Positions 26,340 to 38,426 of a DNA stretch of 64,000 bases are shown here, piece after piece. Position numbers and translations under genes: made by a program. The notes beneath the pieces are model-generated. The model saw only the letters and a list, made by a program, of their open reading frames with translations. It made no database searches and was not told where the DNA came from. This DNA is from Arctopsyche grandis. Taxonomy: Eukaryota; Arthropoda; Insecta; Trichoptera; Hydropsychidae. Numbering within the stretch: the stretch's first letter is position 1; the number at the start of each line of letters is the position of its first letter. The DNA lies in NCBI RefSeq assembly GCF_051622035.1, contig NC_135367.1:14560501-14624500 (forward strand), in the 5' to 3' direction.

Positions 26340-26400
26340 TTGTGTGTTAAGTAAAGTAAAGAGGTTGCACGGGAGCAGACAAGTGCTCTCTCACTGCCCA
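26340..26400 (-). other. actin proximal non-coding leader exon
   Basis: The minus strand reads CACACAA/GTAAGCA at 26340/26339, a good donor. The exon would start near 26395-26405, about 30-40 bases downstream of the TATA box. No ATG-initiated frame of note occurs before the splice. The exact start is not known. Confidence 0.6.
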
Positions 26401-26434
26401 CGGCTGGAATGGCTGTGTGCGCGTCGTCGCGGAG

Positions 26435-26510
26435 TATATATGTGCGAGCGGACCCCTCCCCTCCCCGCCGGCCGACAACCGCCAATAGCCGTCCACTTGC
26501 CCATATATGG
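26435..26510 (-). promoter_or_regulatory. actin proximal promoter: TATA box, CCAAT and CArG box
   Basis: Reading toward the gene: a perfect CArG box CCATATATGG at 26501-26510, a CCAAT word in the opposite orientation at 26482-26486, and a TATA box (CATATATACT on the minus strand, 26435-26442). The CArG box binds serum response factor in actin genes of many animals. Confidence 0.7.
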
Positions 26511-26754
26511 TGCTACACTGCACCGTACCGAGCTTCGGCAACCGTCGGCTCGCGGGCTGGCGCGCCCGAGCACGCCCGAAGCCCGCGCGCCGACGGTGAC
26601 CGACCCCCAGGCCGGCGTAGTGCTCGAACGCTCGCTATCAGTCGTTTGATAGCGACGCGGCTAACTGCACGCGCAAAAATATGCCCGAATTGAATGGCGG
26701 TCGCCGTTTCGATGAGAGTCGATTGTAAAAATCGTAAGAAATCAGAGGACTCAC

Positions 26755-26900
26755 CGTCGTCCTTCCGTGCCGGGCGATCGCGCGCGAATGAAACCGGCCG
26801 GCGTAGAAGGCGCGCGCGCTCTACGCGCACACATGCACACTTTTCATCGACGCCCTCGCTTTCCGATCCCTAAAAAATCCATCGACGGCCTACTAGTCGC
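26755..26900 (-). other. actin distal non-coding leader exon
   Basis: The minus strand has a strong donor ACGACG/GTGAGT at 26755/26754. The upstream start is not clear. An ATAAAAAAT word at about 26922-26932 could act as a TATA element and would put the start near 26895. The exon would be about 140 bases, GC-rich and non-coding. Confidence 0.5.
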
Positions 26901-27067
26901 TTCGAAGGATCTTGTTTCGGTCGATTTTTTATTCATTTCATAACACATACATACATACATATCGTGTTTGTTTCCGTTGAGATTCAAAATTGGCGGAACG
27001 GGCGGTTGGTTTCCCCCGCCCCGCCCGCCTCTCCGCGTCGCTCGCCCCGTCGCGTTCCACGCCGTGA

Positions 27068-27106
27068 CCATATATGGGCATAAAGAAATCCTCGCGCTGC
27101 GATTGG
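27068..27106 (-). promoter_or_regulatory. actin distal promoter elements: CArG and CCAAT
   Basis: A second perfect CCATATATGG at 27068-27077 and, just upstream on the minus strand, CCAAT (27102-27106) lie in GC-rich DNA. Together with the proximal set, this gives a two-promoter layout like that known for Drosophila Act5C. Confidence 0.6.
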
Positions 27107-27474
27107 TCGGCGGACGAGCCGGGGCCGCGCCAGTGGCCCCCAACGCCGCGCGCGCGCCCCCTCGCCTCTTTCGCCCACCGCGCGAGCCACGTATACTTCA
27201 CCGCGTCATAATTGCCTTATCGCAAACGGTTATCCGCCCCGAGATACCCCGCGGTATTCGCCGGCTCTCGAAACCCCGTACTAGTTTCCCCCGCACATGT
27301 AACGTCTCGGTGTGAGAAACTCCGGCTGATGACGATGGTGATGATGCATGGAAAAAGGAGGACAGTGTGGCGAGATTGGTATTCATAAAAAAAAATTACA
27401 ACGCGCAACGTCCCCTTGGCGCATACCGGGAAACTGTTGCACTATAATAAATTGGGGTCTACGTGACGAGCCAC

Positions 27475-27511
27475 AAAAGTTTTTATTTTCACACGGAAAA
27501 TAAAAACTTTT
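27475..27511. repeat. perfect 16-bp hairpin
   Basis: AAAAGTTTTTATTTTC, five bases (ACACG), then GAAAATAAAAACTTTT. It follows a GGGTCTACGTGACGAGCCA string (27455-27473) that recurs in the tandem array at about 32589, 33205 and 33820. It may be the end of a small foldback element. Confidence 0.7.
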
Positions 27512-30083
27512 TTCTATGAAAAGATATAAATCTTATCACTACGTCCATATATGTACATGTGTATGAAAATATTGATTTTTTTTATTTACTCATGAATTCA
27601 GATTTCTACCTCTCTGAACTGAAATACACAGGTGTACTAATTACTTGCGTGCAGAACACGACAGATGTTATTGTAAAATAATTCAATACACAAATTTTGT
27701 AAAGAAATGTTTGGGTACAATTGAAAGCATCTTTTTCAGAGTCACTTTAAACTTAACATAAAATTTTTCGAATCTATTTCTTAGTCCTAGTCTTTCAAAT
27801 AAAATATTTACGAATATTTTTAGGAGAATTTTCATTTATAAGATCGTTATACGATTGAAAGAGACCAACAAGTTTTCTGAAAATGTACATATAAAAAAGA
27901 TGACGTACAATTATCTCTATGAAATAAAACGACAACATTGCCATATTTGTCCTTAACATTAATATATTAAATGAAACTATTATTTATGCTGATTTAGTTC
28001 ACAACAAGGTTTCATTAAGGTCCAAAAATTATGTAATACTATCTAAATATACATATATTCATTCATGAATTAAATAAAATCTTATAAGTAATCTGTCAAC
28101 AAAACAAGTAAAAATACAAGTGTACTTATTCACATGCGAAACTAATTGCACATTTTAATGATAGCTATTTAAAAATTGCTACGCTAAATTTTTTATGAAA
28201 AAATCGGCGATAAGAATCGCTAGCTAGAGAATTTCAAGAATTATGCGCATTAAAAGTAATATAAAAATAAGATTATGCTCGCTGAATTAGTAGAGCAATC
28301 TTTCAGCCAGATAAGAAAGGCTGATTCGCTGTTTAACGGACGGACGTAATCGCAATCCTCTCATTCTGAAATGATGACAAAATGGTGATTATCTGCCATC
28401 CTAACCCACTTACACAATGAGATGTAATAAATGTTACCGTTTAACCCATAACACGACATGATGCTATAATGTGACAGTGTATTTTATTCACCACTAATTT
28501 ATTGCAATGCTTCAATGTACATATTCATATGTATGTATATCGAAATCTGTATTGATAATCAAAAGAAAATCAATATATATATTTTTTTATAAAATTATTC
28601 AGATTATTCAACATACTGAAAGAGATTGAATTTGAGGCGAGAAATACAAAAGGTCAATGCACTCATATAATATGTACATACTATAATATTTTCATCTATA
28701 TATTTTATAAATATATGTACATATACACGTTGATGTCATTAATTGATTTTTGCGCCGAATGTCTTATCGATTGGGTTTGTCCATTTATATACTTTTTCTC
28801 CCCCATTTCTGACCTATCTTAATGGAGGGTGAACCCTTAATGTGTTCAACGAATTTTTACTTTTTTTTAGTAAAGGTGCTGTCGTCACGATTTTACATAC
28901 ATATGTACATATATAATATATATATACATATATAGGTATACGTGACTGCTACATTGCCTTTATATATTAAATTACAGCACTAGATATTGTATATTTGGAA
29001 TTAACATTATACAGTTGGTACCTAATTAAATTTTGATAGAAAACATTACAATTATGGCCAAATTTTTTCAGATCAGAATCAAAATTAGATATGGTTGGGT
29101 TGAATTGGGTTTTATTTATTCATTAAAATAATCAAATACACATTTGAAATAGTTACTTTTTATGTTTTTCGGAGCATCGCGTCTTAAAAATGTTATAATA
29201 TTGATTAAATTTTCGAGATAAAAATATCTTACTGTCGTAGATACAACATATGTATGTACACATACATATGTACTTACGCACATGTTTTTTATTATAAATT
29301 AACGTGCAAAAGGTCGTCGTTTGCTACCTGGGCAAGTTCACTGTTGCTGGGGGGGGGGGGGGGATCGCCGTGGGAATTCTCAAAAGATCGATGGCAGCTT
29401 TTGGCTGCGCAAATATTGCACTTCGACCAAAAATTCATTTGAACAGAACAGAACGATGTATGTTCAACTGTCAAAACCGGCGCGGGTTTTAAACTTCATA
29501 CGCCGCAAAAAGTCGACTTTTTCGTACAAATGAATTAATTGCACCAAGTATGTAATACACATAGTATTTTATATATTAAAATAAAATCATGTGTTTTTTT
29601 ATTGACGTCTATACCGTATACGTATATAATATAGAATTGCCCTTAGGCATAACATATAGGTTATGTTTCACCATTTGTATGTATTTATGTACTAATTAAC
29701 TAATTTAAAATATATCCAAATATGATATTTCATTACAGGAATTCATATATATGTACTTACATATCTACACAATTCCATACAAGAATATAAAAAAAAACAT
29801 GACCTTTATACTGCCATTTAAAACGTCACTGCAGTTGATCTCTATTCATTCACTGTACATATTATATTATACATATATGATATATACGTATGTATGACTA
29901 TTGTATATGTACAAACGTATGTGTGTATATAGGTTTTCCTTTGCTAGTTTGACCACAATGAAAACGAGTCTGACTTGAGTACCAAACCTTATACGATGAG
30001 CAAATAACATGAACATGATACATTATATAAGTTTTCGTGTTAATGTGTAATAATTCAATTGATAAATATAATCATCCTTGCAG
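27512..30083. other. AT-rich non-coding stretch
   Basis: No supported exon. It contains a poly-G tract at about 29349-29363 and several TACATATGTA microsatellites. A short open frame at 28275 (MLAELVEQSFSQIRK) looks protein-like but could not be joined to the next exon in phase. Confidence 0.45.
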
Positions 30084-33000
30084 TTGAACAAGTGGGTAGC
30101 TACAATAATCCACCAACGCTCCATTTACTCGAGATCAATTTAGGTATACAGAACTTGTATTATATGTTTAATACATACATATTTATGTACAATTGTACAT
30201 ATCTGTATTTATCATACATAATTTATTATTGATTTTACTTTCTTCATATCGGTAACATAATAGGGAAGTATTCAACCATTTGATTTTTGCCTCATTTGTA
30301 AGGGTATCCTATAAAAAGTTACTAAAAATCTAATTTTTAATTATGAATTTCTTATGACATTCATAATTAGGCCATATTCAAAACATAATTATTCATATAT
30401 TTTCTGAAATTGGAATATTACGCACTGAATTTAACATGAAACTTTTAAATATTAAAAAAGCCCACATGGAAAAAAGCCCAAAAAAAGGACTTTTTTCGGA
30501 TATATTTAGTTGTATGCGAAATGCTTTTAATTGGATTATATAAAAAGCGTCAAAAAAAAAGGTCAGAATAAAAAGATCTGAGATTAAGTGATGACGTATG
30601 GATGTGAAACTTGGACATTGAAAGCCAAAATGTTACACAACGTCTAATGCACTCAAATAAGCATGGAACGGTGTATGTTCGGCATAACGAGGAGAGGTAA
30701 GAAACGGAATACGTGGGTGAGAAGTATGACAGGGGTGGTTGGTATAGTGGAGACAGTGAAGAGATTGAAATGGGCAGATTACTTAGCTAGAATAATGGAT
30801 ATAAGCTGGACAAAAGAAGTGGTAGAATGCGCCCGAGAGAATGTGAAAGGTTACAAGTAAAGTGGAAGCGTTTGGAGAGTCCTTCATCTAGCAGCAGATA
30901 GATGGTGAATGATGATGATATAAAAAAGCTAAGTTGGAAAAAATTGTAAAACATAGTAAAAAAAACTTTTAAAATGAATATATTGAATCTTGTATGAAAA
31001 GTTCGTCACGGGGAAATATTTTATTTCAGCTATGGAATGCAATAAATAATCTGTGGTGATATTATTAAAGTATACTTGAATTTAAAATTTAGTTCTGTTC
31101 ATTTCATGTTGAGTTTGATCTTAATCTATTTATGTATGCATAATGTTGTTTTATACCGATTTTGAACAACCATTTTGGGATTCGAACCGTGAACTCTCAG
31201 CTCACGTTTCCACCGCCCTATCAATTAAACCAAGGTGTTAGCTAATTGCTATCCGAATGCAATGATCATACTAGAAATTATTTGGTGAATGAACTCGCCG
31301 TAGATAATAACTGTTATTATTAATAAAATATGCGAATTAAAAAGATTCGATCGAAAAAAATTGGATATGTAGTATGTACATATGAATAATTAACGATCGT
31401 ATTAGTCTTTATAGTAGCATTGCTTTTTTGTGTATACTTAACAAGTGGACGTGTTGTGAATACATGTCAACTTTCACAAAATTCCTTTTTCATCGAAAAA
31501 AATCTTGAGATGAAACTACGTCGTTTTGACCAAATTCGTTTTGACTATGGGCGTATGTGTATAAAGTTATGACCTTACGATTCCTTTATAGATTATTGTG
31601 TAACATACAACGTATTATGGCATTAATGAAGCTATACAAAATACCTATTTATTATATACACATGTTAATACGTAAGTACTAATCCATCGTTAAGTCAGGA
31701 ATTTTCAAGTAGGCAAACTTTAGCTCAGAATTGCTTAGAATCACTCTAGTGGAAAAATCATATATTCCCAGTGACCCATTTTTCCTCTGCACATATGTAT
31801 GTATGTACATATGTATGTATGTAGTACATGAAGACTTTAGCCTTGGAAACAAAGTTTTAGACACCACAGCATAATATTTAACCAGTGTGTTTACATATTT
31901 TATACAGGCATGTATGTGTGTACATTTGTGTAAGTAGTATTATGTGTCTTGTACTTATGCCTCGGATGCTAATATAACTTATTTATATATAATTAAGTTA
32001 TTCAACACAATACGATCGATCAGTATGATCAAGATTTATCTTTAATTGGACACATCCGATTAATAACAATATTGTAAATTAAATCTCGTCGATCAACGGT
32101 AAAACGACCCGACTGTATCGAACAAGAAAAGTTTTTAATTTAAGTAGAGCGCGGTGAAATATGCTACAAAATAAATTTACATCAAATTTGAATGTATTAA
32201 ATTGAATACCGATTAAATTAAGGGGGGGGGGGAGAAATAGAAAATTTCGGCAATGCGAAATGTCATCGATAAAATATTCCGAACGAAAGAAAGATAACAC
32301 ATCTGAAATTTTAATTCGTTTTCCAATTTTTATCTTTTAGATCGTTGCCCATATATGGTTAAAATCATCATCAGATAAGATAATACTAATAAGAAAATGG
32401 GATACTGGTAAAGGATTATTTTTAATCAATTAAATTATTTATAGTTGTGTGTAGTATTAATAAATTTTATTGCGAGATAAGAAAGTCAATTCCTATGGAA
32501 TTTCGATTGAATTCTTTATAGATGAATTTCGCAATTTCATTAAAAAAAAATTGATAAAGTAAAAATTCATGACAATATGCCTAAAACGGGTCTACGTGAC
32601 GAACCAGAATGTTAAATTACAGAAAACACAAATATCGGAAGGCAAAGATCGAAAATCGAAAGATCTTAAGTCGAAAGATCAAAAAAAAGGGTGCATGGTA
32701 AACGGTACATAGTCACTTAATTTGCGCGAGCAGGGTACAACAGGAACAAGAGGAATAGACTTTTCCTCCCGTATTCTGCGCGCGCACATCAATACGGCAG
32801 GAAAAGCCTGTTCCTCTTGTTCCTGTTTTATCCTGCTCGCGCAAATTAAGTGAGTATGTACGTGAGTATGTAGAAATGTCATCGATAAAATATTCCGAAC
32901 GAAAAAAAGATAACACATCTGAAATTTTAATTCGTTTTCCAATTTTTATCTTTTAAATCGTTGCCCATATATGGTTAAAATCATCATCAGATAAGATAAT

Positions 33001-34770
33001 ACTAATAAGAAAATGGGATACTGGTAAAGGATTATTTTTAATCAATTAAATTATTTATAGTTGTGTGTAGTATTAATAAATTTTATTGCGAGATAAGAAA
33101 GTCAATTCCTATGGAATTTCGATTGAATTCTTTATAGATGAATTTCGCAATTTCATTAAAAAAAAATTGATAAAGTAAAAATTCATGACAATATGCCTAA
33201 AACGGGTCTACGTGACGAACCAGAATGTTAAATTACAGAAAACACAAATATCGGAAGGCAAAGATCGAAAATCGAAAGATCTTAAGTCGAAAGATCAAAA
33301 AAAAGGGTGCATGGTAAACGGTACATAGTCACTTAATTTGCGCGAGCAGGGTACAACAGGAACAAGAGGAATAGACTTTTCCTCCCGTATTCTGCGCGCG
33401 CACATCAATACGGCAGGAAAAGCCTGTTCCTCTTGTTCCTGTTTTATCCTGCTCGCGCAAATTAAGTGAGTATGTACGTGAGTATGTAGAAATGTCATCG
33501 ATAAAATATTCCGAACGAAAAAAAGATAACACATCTGAAATTTTAATTCGTTTTCCAATTTTTATCTTTTAAATCGTTGCCCATATATGGTTAAAATCAT
33601 CATCAGATAAGATAATACTAATAAGAAAATGGGATACTGGTAAAGGATTATTTTTAATCAATTAAATTATTTATAGTTGTGTGTAGTATTAATAAATTTT
33701 ATTGCGAGATAAGAAAATCAATTCCTATGGAATTTCGATTGAATTCTTTATAGATGAATTTCGCAATTTCATTAAAAAAAAATTAATAAAGTAAAAATTC
33801 ATGACAATATGCCTAAAACGGGTCTACGTGACGAGCCAGAATGTTAAATTACAGAAAACACAAATATCGGAAGGCAAAGATCGAAAATCGAAAGATCTTA
33901 AGTCGAAAGATCAAAAAAAAAGGGTGCATGGTAAACGGTACAAACTACATAATAAGCGATTCTTGCACTTCAATATAATATTAACCTGCACATTTCTCTG
34001 CAACCTGTGAAAACTTGAAAATTGCTCCCCTGGAGATTATTCTTTCAGATTGCGTAAGAACTTTTGGGTAGGACTTACCTCCCTACTCCATAATTTACAT
34101 TATTATGATTATATTTTGAGGAGTTTCTTGATTATTAATGATCATTTTGCTACCAAGAACGGTCTTGTCTAGCAAGAAACGTTATTCGGTTCAACAACAA
34201 TGCGATCCGGTTGTGACCTTCCGTTACTTCAACTTCTTAGATAAGCGGTTAATCTTATATTTGCATTCATTATTATAAATCTCTGACGTGTCCTATCATC
34301 TTCCAAGAATGCACTTTTTAACACAAAGTACAGTCATATATATAATTCCACAAGAAATCGAGTGACACAATGCCTGATTGATTTAAAATTTTGTTTATTT
34401 CTGTTCAGGCTACCACTTCTTCGGACCTGAGGGCTTCTTCATTGCTGGCCTGAGCTCCAGTTACCATACATCAACATTGAGTAGTGCATTCCTGAGATTG
34501 CGAACGGTAAACATCCACTATTCTCCATTACGCACTCTCCATTACATTATGCGTCATAAACTCATAACTGATTACGACAAATCGTTAAACATTTTAATGT
34601 GTTACGTTTCTTATTGTTAGCAAATTCGTTCGACTCTTTTGTACGTACATATTGTGTTTGATCAAAGTTTAATTGAATTGCCAATAGCTATTATGGAAGC
34701 AGAGGCGCCAGACGAAATGAGGCATTTGTTCGACCCACTCATCCCCCGCAAGTCCACTAATCGCGTCTAA
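30084..34770 (+). CDS. last three visible exons of an unrecognised protein
   Basis: Exons 30084-30143, 34409-34506 and 34621-34770 join in frame. The first has an ATCCTTGCAG acceptor and a TTTAG/GTATAC donor and reads EQVGSYNNPPTLHLLEINL. A split Gly leads to YHFFGPEGFFIAGLSSSYHT...LRLRT, then QIRSTLLYVHIVFDQSLIEL...LFDPLIPRKSTNRV and TAA. The last two exons are well supported, with phase 0 at GTAAAC and a TTGTTAG acceptor. The alternating hydrophobic pattern suggests beta strands followed by an acidic, proline-containing tail. There is no membrane span or known motif. The 4.3-kb intron between the first two exons contains a LINE scrap, a tRNA-like remnant and the 616-bp tandem array. Upstream exons were not found. 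I do not recognise the family. Confidence 0.6.
30595..30920 (+). pseudogene. LINE reverse-transcriptase remnant
   Basis: The plus strand reads MTYGCETWTLKAK, then after a stop MERCMFGITRRGKKRNTWVR, and TVKRLKWADYLARIMD ending WTKEVVE. This follows the thumb/C-terminal pattern of insect LINE reverse transcriptases (YG-ETW-L, ER-MLGI-R-D-R, LKW-AGH-ARM-D--WT). In-frame stops show it is dead. It lies in the intron of the unrecognised gene at 30084-34770, in the same direction. Confidence 0.85.
31150..31265 (-). mobile_element. tRNA-like SINE head remnant
   Basis: On the minus strand GGTTTAATTGATAGGGCGG resembles a tRNA A box, and GGTTCGAATCCC about 40 bases further is a perfect B box. No acceptor-stem pairing fits a functional tRNA, so it is read as a SINE head or tRNA pseudogene. 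It differs from the SINE family at 48.4 and 59.2 kb. Confidence 0.55.
32714..32852. mobile_element. near-perfect palindromic hairpin element, copy 1
   Basis: CACTTAATTTGCGCGAGCAGG at the left pairs with its inverted copy ending AATTAAGTG. Inward, ACAGGAACAAGAGGAA pairs with TTCCTCTTGTTCCTGT and CCGTATT with AATACGG, leaving a loop of about 15 bases. The arms are therefore about 62 bp each with few mismatches. Flanking AGT on each side could be a 3-bp target duplication. Confidence 0.85.
33330..33468. mobile_element. near-perfect palindromic hairpin element, copy 2
   Basis: Identical to the element at 32714, carried along by the 616-bp tandem duplication rather than inserted independently. 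Confidence 0.85.
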
Positions 34771-36108
34771 CCCTTAAACGATCGACATCTAGGCAGACTC
34801 TCTCTCGCATAATTGATTCAAATGTATTTCGGATGATACATTCACTGTATATATTATATTATGTATATATACGACTTTGAATCGATTTCGAGTTGAAAAC
34901 TTGACTTGGGGAGTTGAAAAGCAAGTCAATATATTTTAACGGTTACATACTCGTATATGAACCTGAAGTATCGACTGTGATATATGACTGATTTCTAAAG
35001 TATAATGTGGTAGAATCCGTTTTGCTATTTAAAACGAAGCACTAATAGAAACACAGTATGTATCTGGTAGTTTGCGATAGAGACGAAAGAAAACTAATAT
35101 ACATATGTACATACATATTGTATGTACTTTAGTTTAATCTTAGTACCATAGTCAAAAAACCCTGATAGCAAAGAGTTGTTGATTGCTCGTCATAGTCATG
35201 GTAAAAGTATGCTTTGATTCAGCGACACCGACCCGATTTTCTCAATTTGTTTCGGATTAGTCTCCAAGGAAAAGAAAAGTTTTATTTATTGGCGAAACCT
35301 GGGCTACGACAGTGGGTTAACGAGTTCTTTGGAGTATAATCGTAGTAGTAAGGTTGCGTCAGCGATCTGGAGGTTGAAATATTTAATTTATTTATTGCCG
35401 GCAATGGGCATCCGCAGTGGGAGACATCTCGGCGAAATACCAAGATATCCCACGCGAGACAAGAGAACGCTGAAAACCGGCTACTATATATACCACTGCC
35501 TATCAAAAACCAATCGCGAATTCCTCTCAAAATGCATCGGTGCAGCCTTGATGGTAGTGCACTTTGTCCAAATATTAACTCTACGATAGATAGGGCGTCG
35601 TTTCCGCATGTTTAAAAGCGTTTTGCTCTCGTGAATAATTTGACAATGCCTTTCTCCTAAAGCGGTTAAACTTATGCCACAATGTTTGGGTGTTGCGGTT
35701 GTGCGAATTTAGAATTGTCGCTTTTACGCACGCAATTGTCATTTCGCTCATAGTGTGTAGTAATTGTTGTGTGACATTTGATCGTTATGCTTGTTGACAC
35801 ACTTTGCTCTAAAACATGTCATCTGTTCATATAATCGAATTACATTGTGGCGTTGTCGCAAAATGACACGAATTAGTTTTGGAATATTTAAATTTAATTT
35901 GACTTTTTGCTACATTGAATTATGTATTTGAAATAAACAAGATTTTTTTTAATGGTTTGGGTTATTATCTTATGAAATCTTTTTTTGTTGTGGAATATCG
36001 TAGTCATGGTAAATAATAATGCAAAATGCCTACTTAATATTACTTAATGCTTACATATATTACTATTCCAAAACTACACAAAATAATTAAACTATTGTAG
36101 CGTGGAGG
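34771..36108. other. non-coding stretch, possible 3' UTR then unknown sequence
   Basis: The region follows the stop of the unrecognised gene. A GC-richer block at about 35300-35590 includes a TATATATACC word (35486-35495) and could be an LTR or promoter piece, but no repeat partner was found in the window. An AATAAA lies at about 35933. Confidence 0.35.
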
Positions 36109-36310
36109 TGTAGAGGTGTTTCCGGGATAGGAGTGAAAGACGGAGCAGTAGTGGAGAGGTAGTTTATTGTTCTTGATCCGTCGGCCTGCTAGCTCCGAAT
36201 CCGCTCCGAGTGTAGAGGGGTGTCCTAGATCGGAGTGAAAGTCGAACCTAGTAGTGGTAGAGGTAGTCTATTTTTCTTGATTCGTCAGCCTGCCAGCTCC
36301 AAATGAAGCA
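36109..36310. repeat. two tandem units of about 102 bp, possibly within an LTR
   Basis: TGTAGAGGTGTTTCCGGGAT...CCAGCTCC-type sequence is repeated with about 15% change (starts at 36109 and 36211; shared TTCTTGATCCGTCGGCCTGC versus TTCTTGATTCGTCAGCCTGC). A TGTAGCGTGG start at 36097, a TATATATA run at about 36328 and AATAAA at about 36443 would fit an LTR. No CA end with matching flank was found. Confidence 0.6.
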
Positions 36311-37177
36311 CAGACCAAAACTGCCGTATATATATATATATACCCAACGGGATGGGTTGCGAGACCATATTGGCTGTTGTATTCAATTTATTCATACATA
36401 GAGGCCTTTTTGGCGCGAACGCGAGATCAGGTGATCAGCGCTAATAAATCACCAAATCTCTATAAAAAAATATATTGATGAAAAACAATAGAAAGTTCCC
36501 ATTTACAAATGTACATACGTACGTATGTACATATGTATGTATTTCATATATTCGCTTGTCCTCGAAAGACTTGTGAAGTAATAATTGTATATGAAATTTT
36601 ATCTTGTTTATTTTAAACTAATGATTCTTTTTTGTCAAATGATTAAGCATAGAAACATGTTCAAATATTTATTCATTATTTAAAAAAAAAAAACACTTTT
36701 CCTCGTTGGTTTTTGTTTCTACTATCTACTAGTACACATGCGTGCTCGGAATAAATAGTTTCTGTTTCTCTTCTATGTACATACATATATGCAGTCATTT
36801 AGCCACAATGTATTGCTTCTACATATGTTGGTTCTTAAGGCTTTCAAGTATTTAAAAATATACACTTCCTAATACATTAGTACATCCTATAATTATGTAC
36901 ATACTACATTTATCTCTATGAATATATTTGTCAAACATTCAAGGCTTATTCATACAGGTGTACGTACGGATCTATCCAAATTATTTACCATATGACTTAA
37001 CTTAGCAATGGGCAGGGGTTTTCTCAATGAAAAAAAAGTAAACACCTCGTCATAATTACTAGAAACAACTTTATGACTCCATTGGCGCCTCAACGCTAGT
37101 GAGCAGCGCGTGCACCCAATTTGCATGGACACCTAGCCATCATTAAACAATCGATGACTAATATGTTTGGTTACAAG

Positions 37178-37257
37178 AATCGTCGACGGCGACTGTTACC
37201 GGAATGCCGATGACGCAGGAAGGTCGAGGTTCTCTCATCGAAGACTGGTCTCGCGCG
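37178..37257 (+). CDS. candidate internal exon, unrecognised
   Basis: The sequence is GC-rich at third positions in one frame (SSTATVTGMPMTQEGRGSLI then EDWSRA) and ends at a strong GTGAGT donor in phase 0. The acceptor (GGTTACAAG) is weak. The same frame stays open to TGA at 37348, so a readthrough version is also possible. Phase 0 would fit the candidate terminal exon at 40948. No family recognised. Confidence 0.3.
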
Positions 37258-37352
37258 GTGAGTCATCAGCTCGCACCGAGGAGTGGTCGTCTCTTCGTCT
37301 GCTGGACGCTTCGAGATGTTCCAAAGTACTTCCGTCGTCTTCCCCGATGACT

Positions 37353-38426
37353 GTACAATACTAATGTGTAATTTTGTGAAGAAATTCTGTTGCCAGCGTA
37401 TCAAAGTAGGTCAGAGAACAAAGCGACCTGTGGAGTATATTCCGGTTTTCAACGCTCGTTGTCGTCTTCATCCCCTTTTTTATATGTACGTATAATATAA
37501 TGGGTGAATTATTCGCTGAAAAGTGCTGAAGTGCACTCTCAGTTTTGTCCATAGGAAGCGATAAAGCATGCTTCGCCAGTGAAGGCATTATAGACAGGAA
37601 CATCACGTAGTTATTATATTTAAAGTCAATTTAAATTCATCTCATGATTTTCGATGACGGACAAACGCGGCATGGAGACGCTACAAGTGTAGTGCTGTGA
37701 TCTTGAACTACTTTGACTTTTGTTCTGAAAAATAAAAATAATACCGTCATAATCATGATTGAATGCAAAATTTACAATGCTGACTAGAAACAAACACGTA
37801 CACATTTATAATACGCAACTGTTTAAATACTATTTAGTGTTATTCGGTGTGAGTCATAATTTTTATTTCGAGCAATCGTTCTGTTTTTGTTTGATTAAGT
37901 TAAATTTTCACGCAAATGTCACTGTATAATAAATAAAAATATGTCATCGTATTCTTTGACGCATGTCTTATTTTTAACAACCACAATGGAGATATTCTTG
38001 GGGTTCTTCAACCACACCATTGTTTGCTACATCCGGTGTCCACACCCTTCTGAGATTGTCACTCGAAAGGAAGATTTTATATTTTGTACAATACACGCAT
38101 ATGTACATATGTATATTTACATATATGTATATAAATACATATCGTATTTTATATTTCAGAAAATTTCCTATAATAGTAGTTTTAAATTTGCATCTACCGA
38201 TTTCATATTGAAGTCAATTGCACATTATTTTCTTGATAATGCATTATAATGCATATAAACGTTGTTTATTCTCTACTATGCAGTGATAAATAGATTTAGG
38301 CTAGTGATCGACGGATTATTATTAATTTATGTAAAAATCCATTTTTTACAAGCTTTTTTTGACTCTTGCATTATTATTACGGTATATTGTTATTTGAAAT
38401 TCCCTCGATCACTACCCTAAATCTAG
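37353..38426. other. non-coding stretch
   Basis: No gene or bounded element recognised beyond short microsatellite runs (about 38095-38140). Confidence 0.45.

Larger units (their letters stand above)
32257..33941. repeat. 616-bp tandem array, 2.7 copies
   Basis: The string GAAATGTCATCGATAAAAT recurs at intervals of exactly 616 bp (TGTC at 32261, 32877, 33493). Copies 1 and 2 are nearly identical along their full length. Copy 3 stops at about 33941, just where the hairpin element begins in the other two. Order is unit-hairpin-unit-hairpin-unit, like LTR-internal-LTR arrays made by unequal exchange, although no LTR edges were proved. Copies 1 and 2 carry the same small minus-strand frame, which looks fortuitous. 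Confidence 0.92.

Noticed and set aside
28275..28346. Short frame MLAELVEQSFSQIRK with a GTAATC donor, possible first exon of the 30084 gene
   Set aside because: It leaves two bases at the donor whereas the 30084 exon needs one, so they do not join in frame. No intermediate exon was found.
31150..31265. tRNA gene on the minus strand
   Set aside because: It has A- and B-box-like words but no acceptor or anticodon stem pairing, so it is recorded as a SINE or tRNA remnant.
32679..33558. Two identical 87-codon minus-strand frames
   Set aside because: They lie across the duplicated hairpin and array, and the identity comes from the tandem copy. No protein-like motif was seen.
32346..33590. CCATATATGG words in the tandem array as actin-like enhancer boxes
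   Set aside because: They are repeated with the 616-bp unit and are not near a promoter, so they are probably coincidental.
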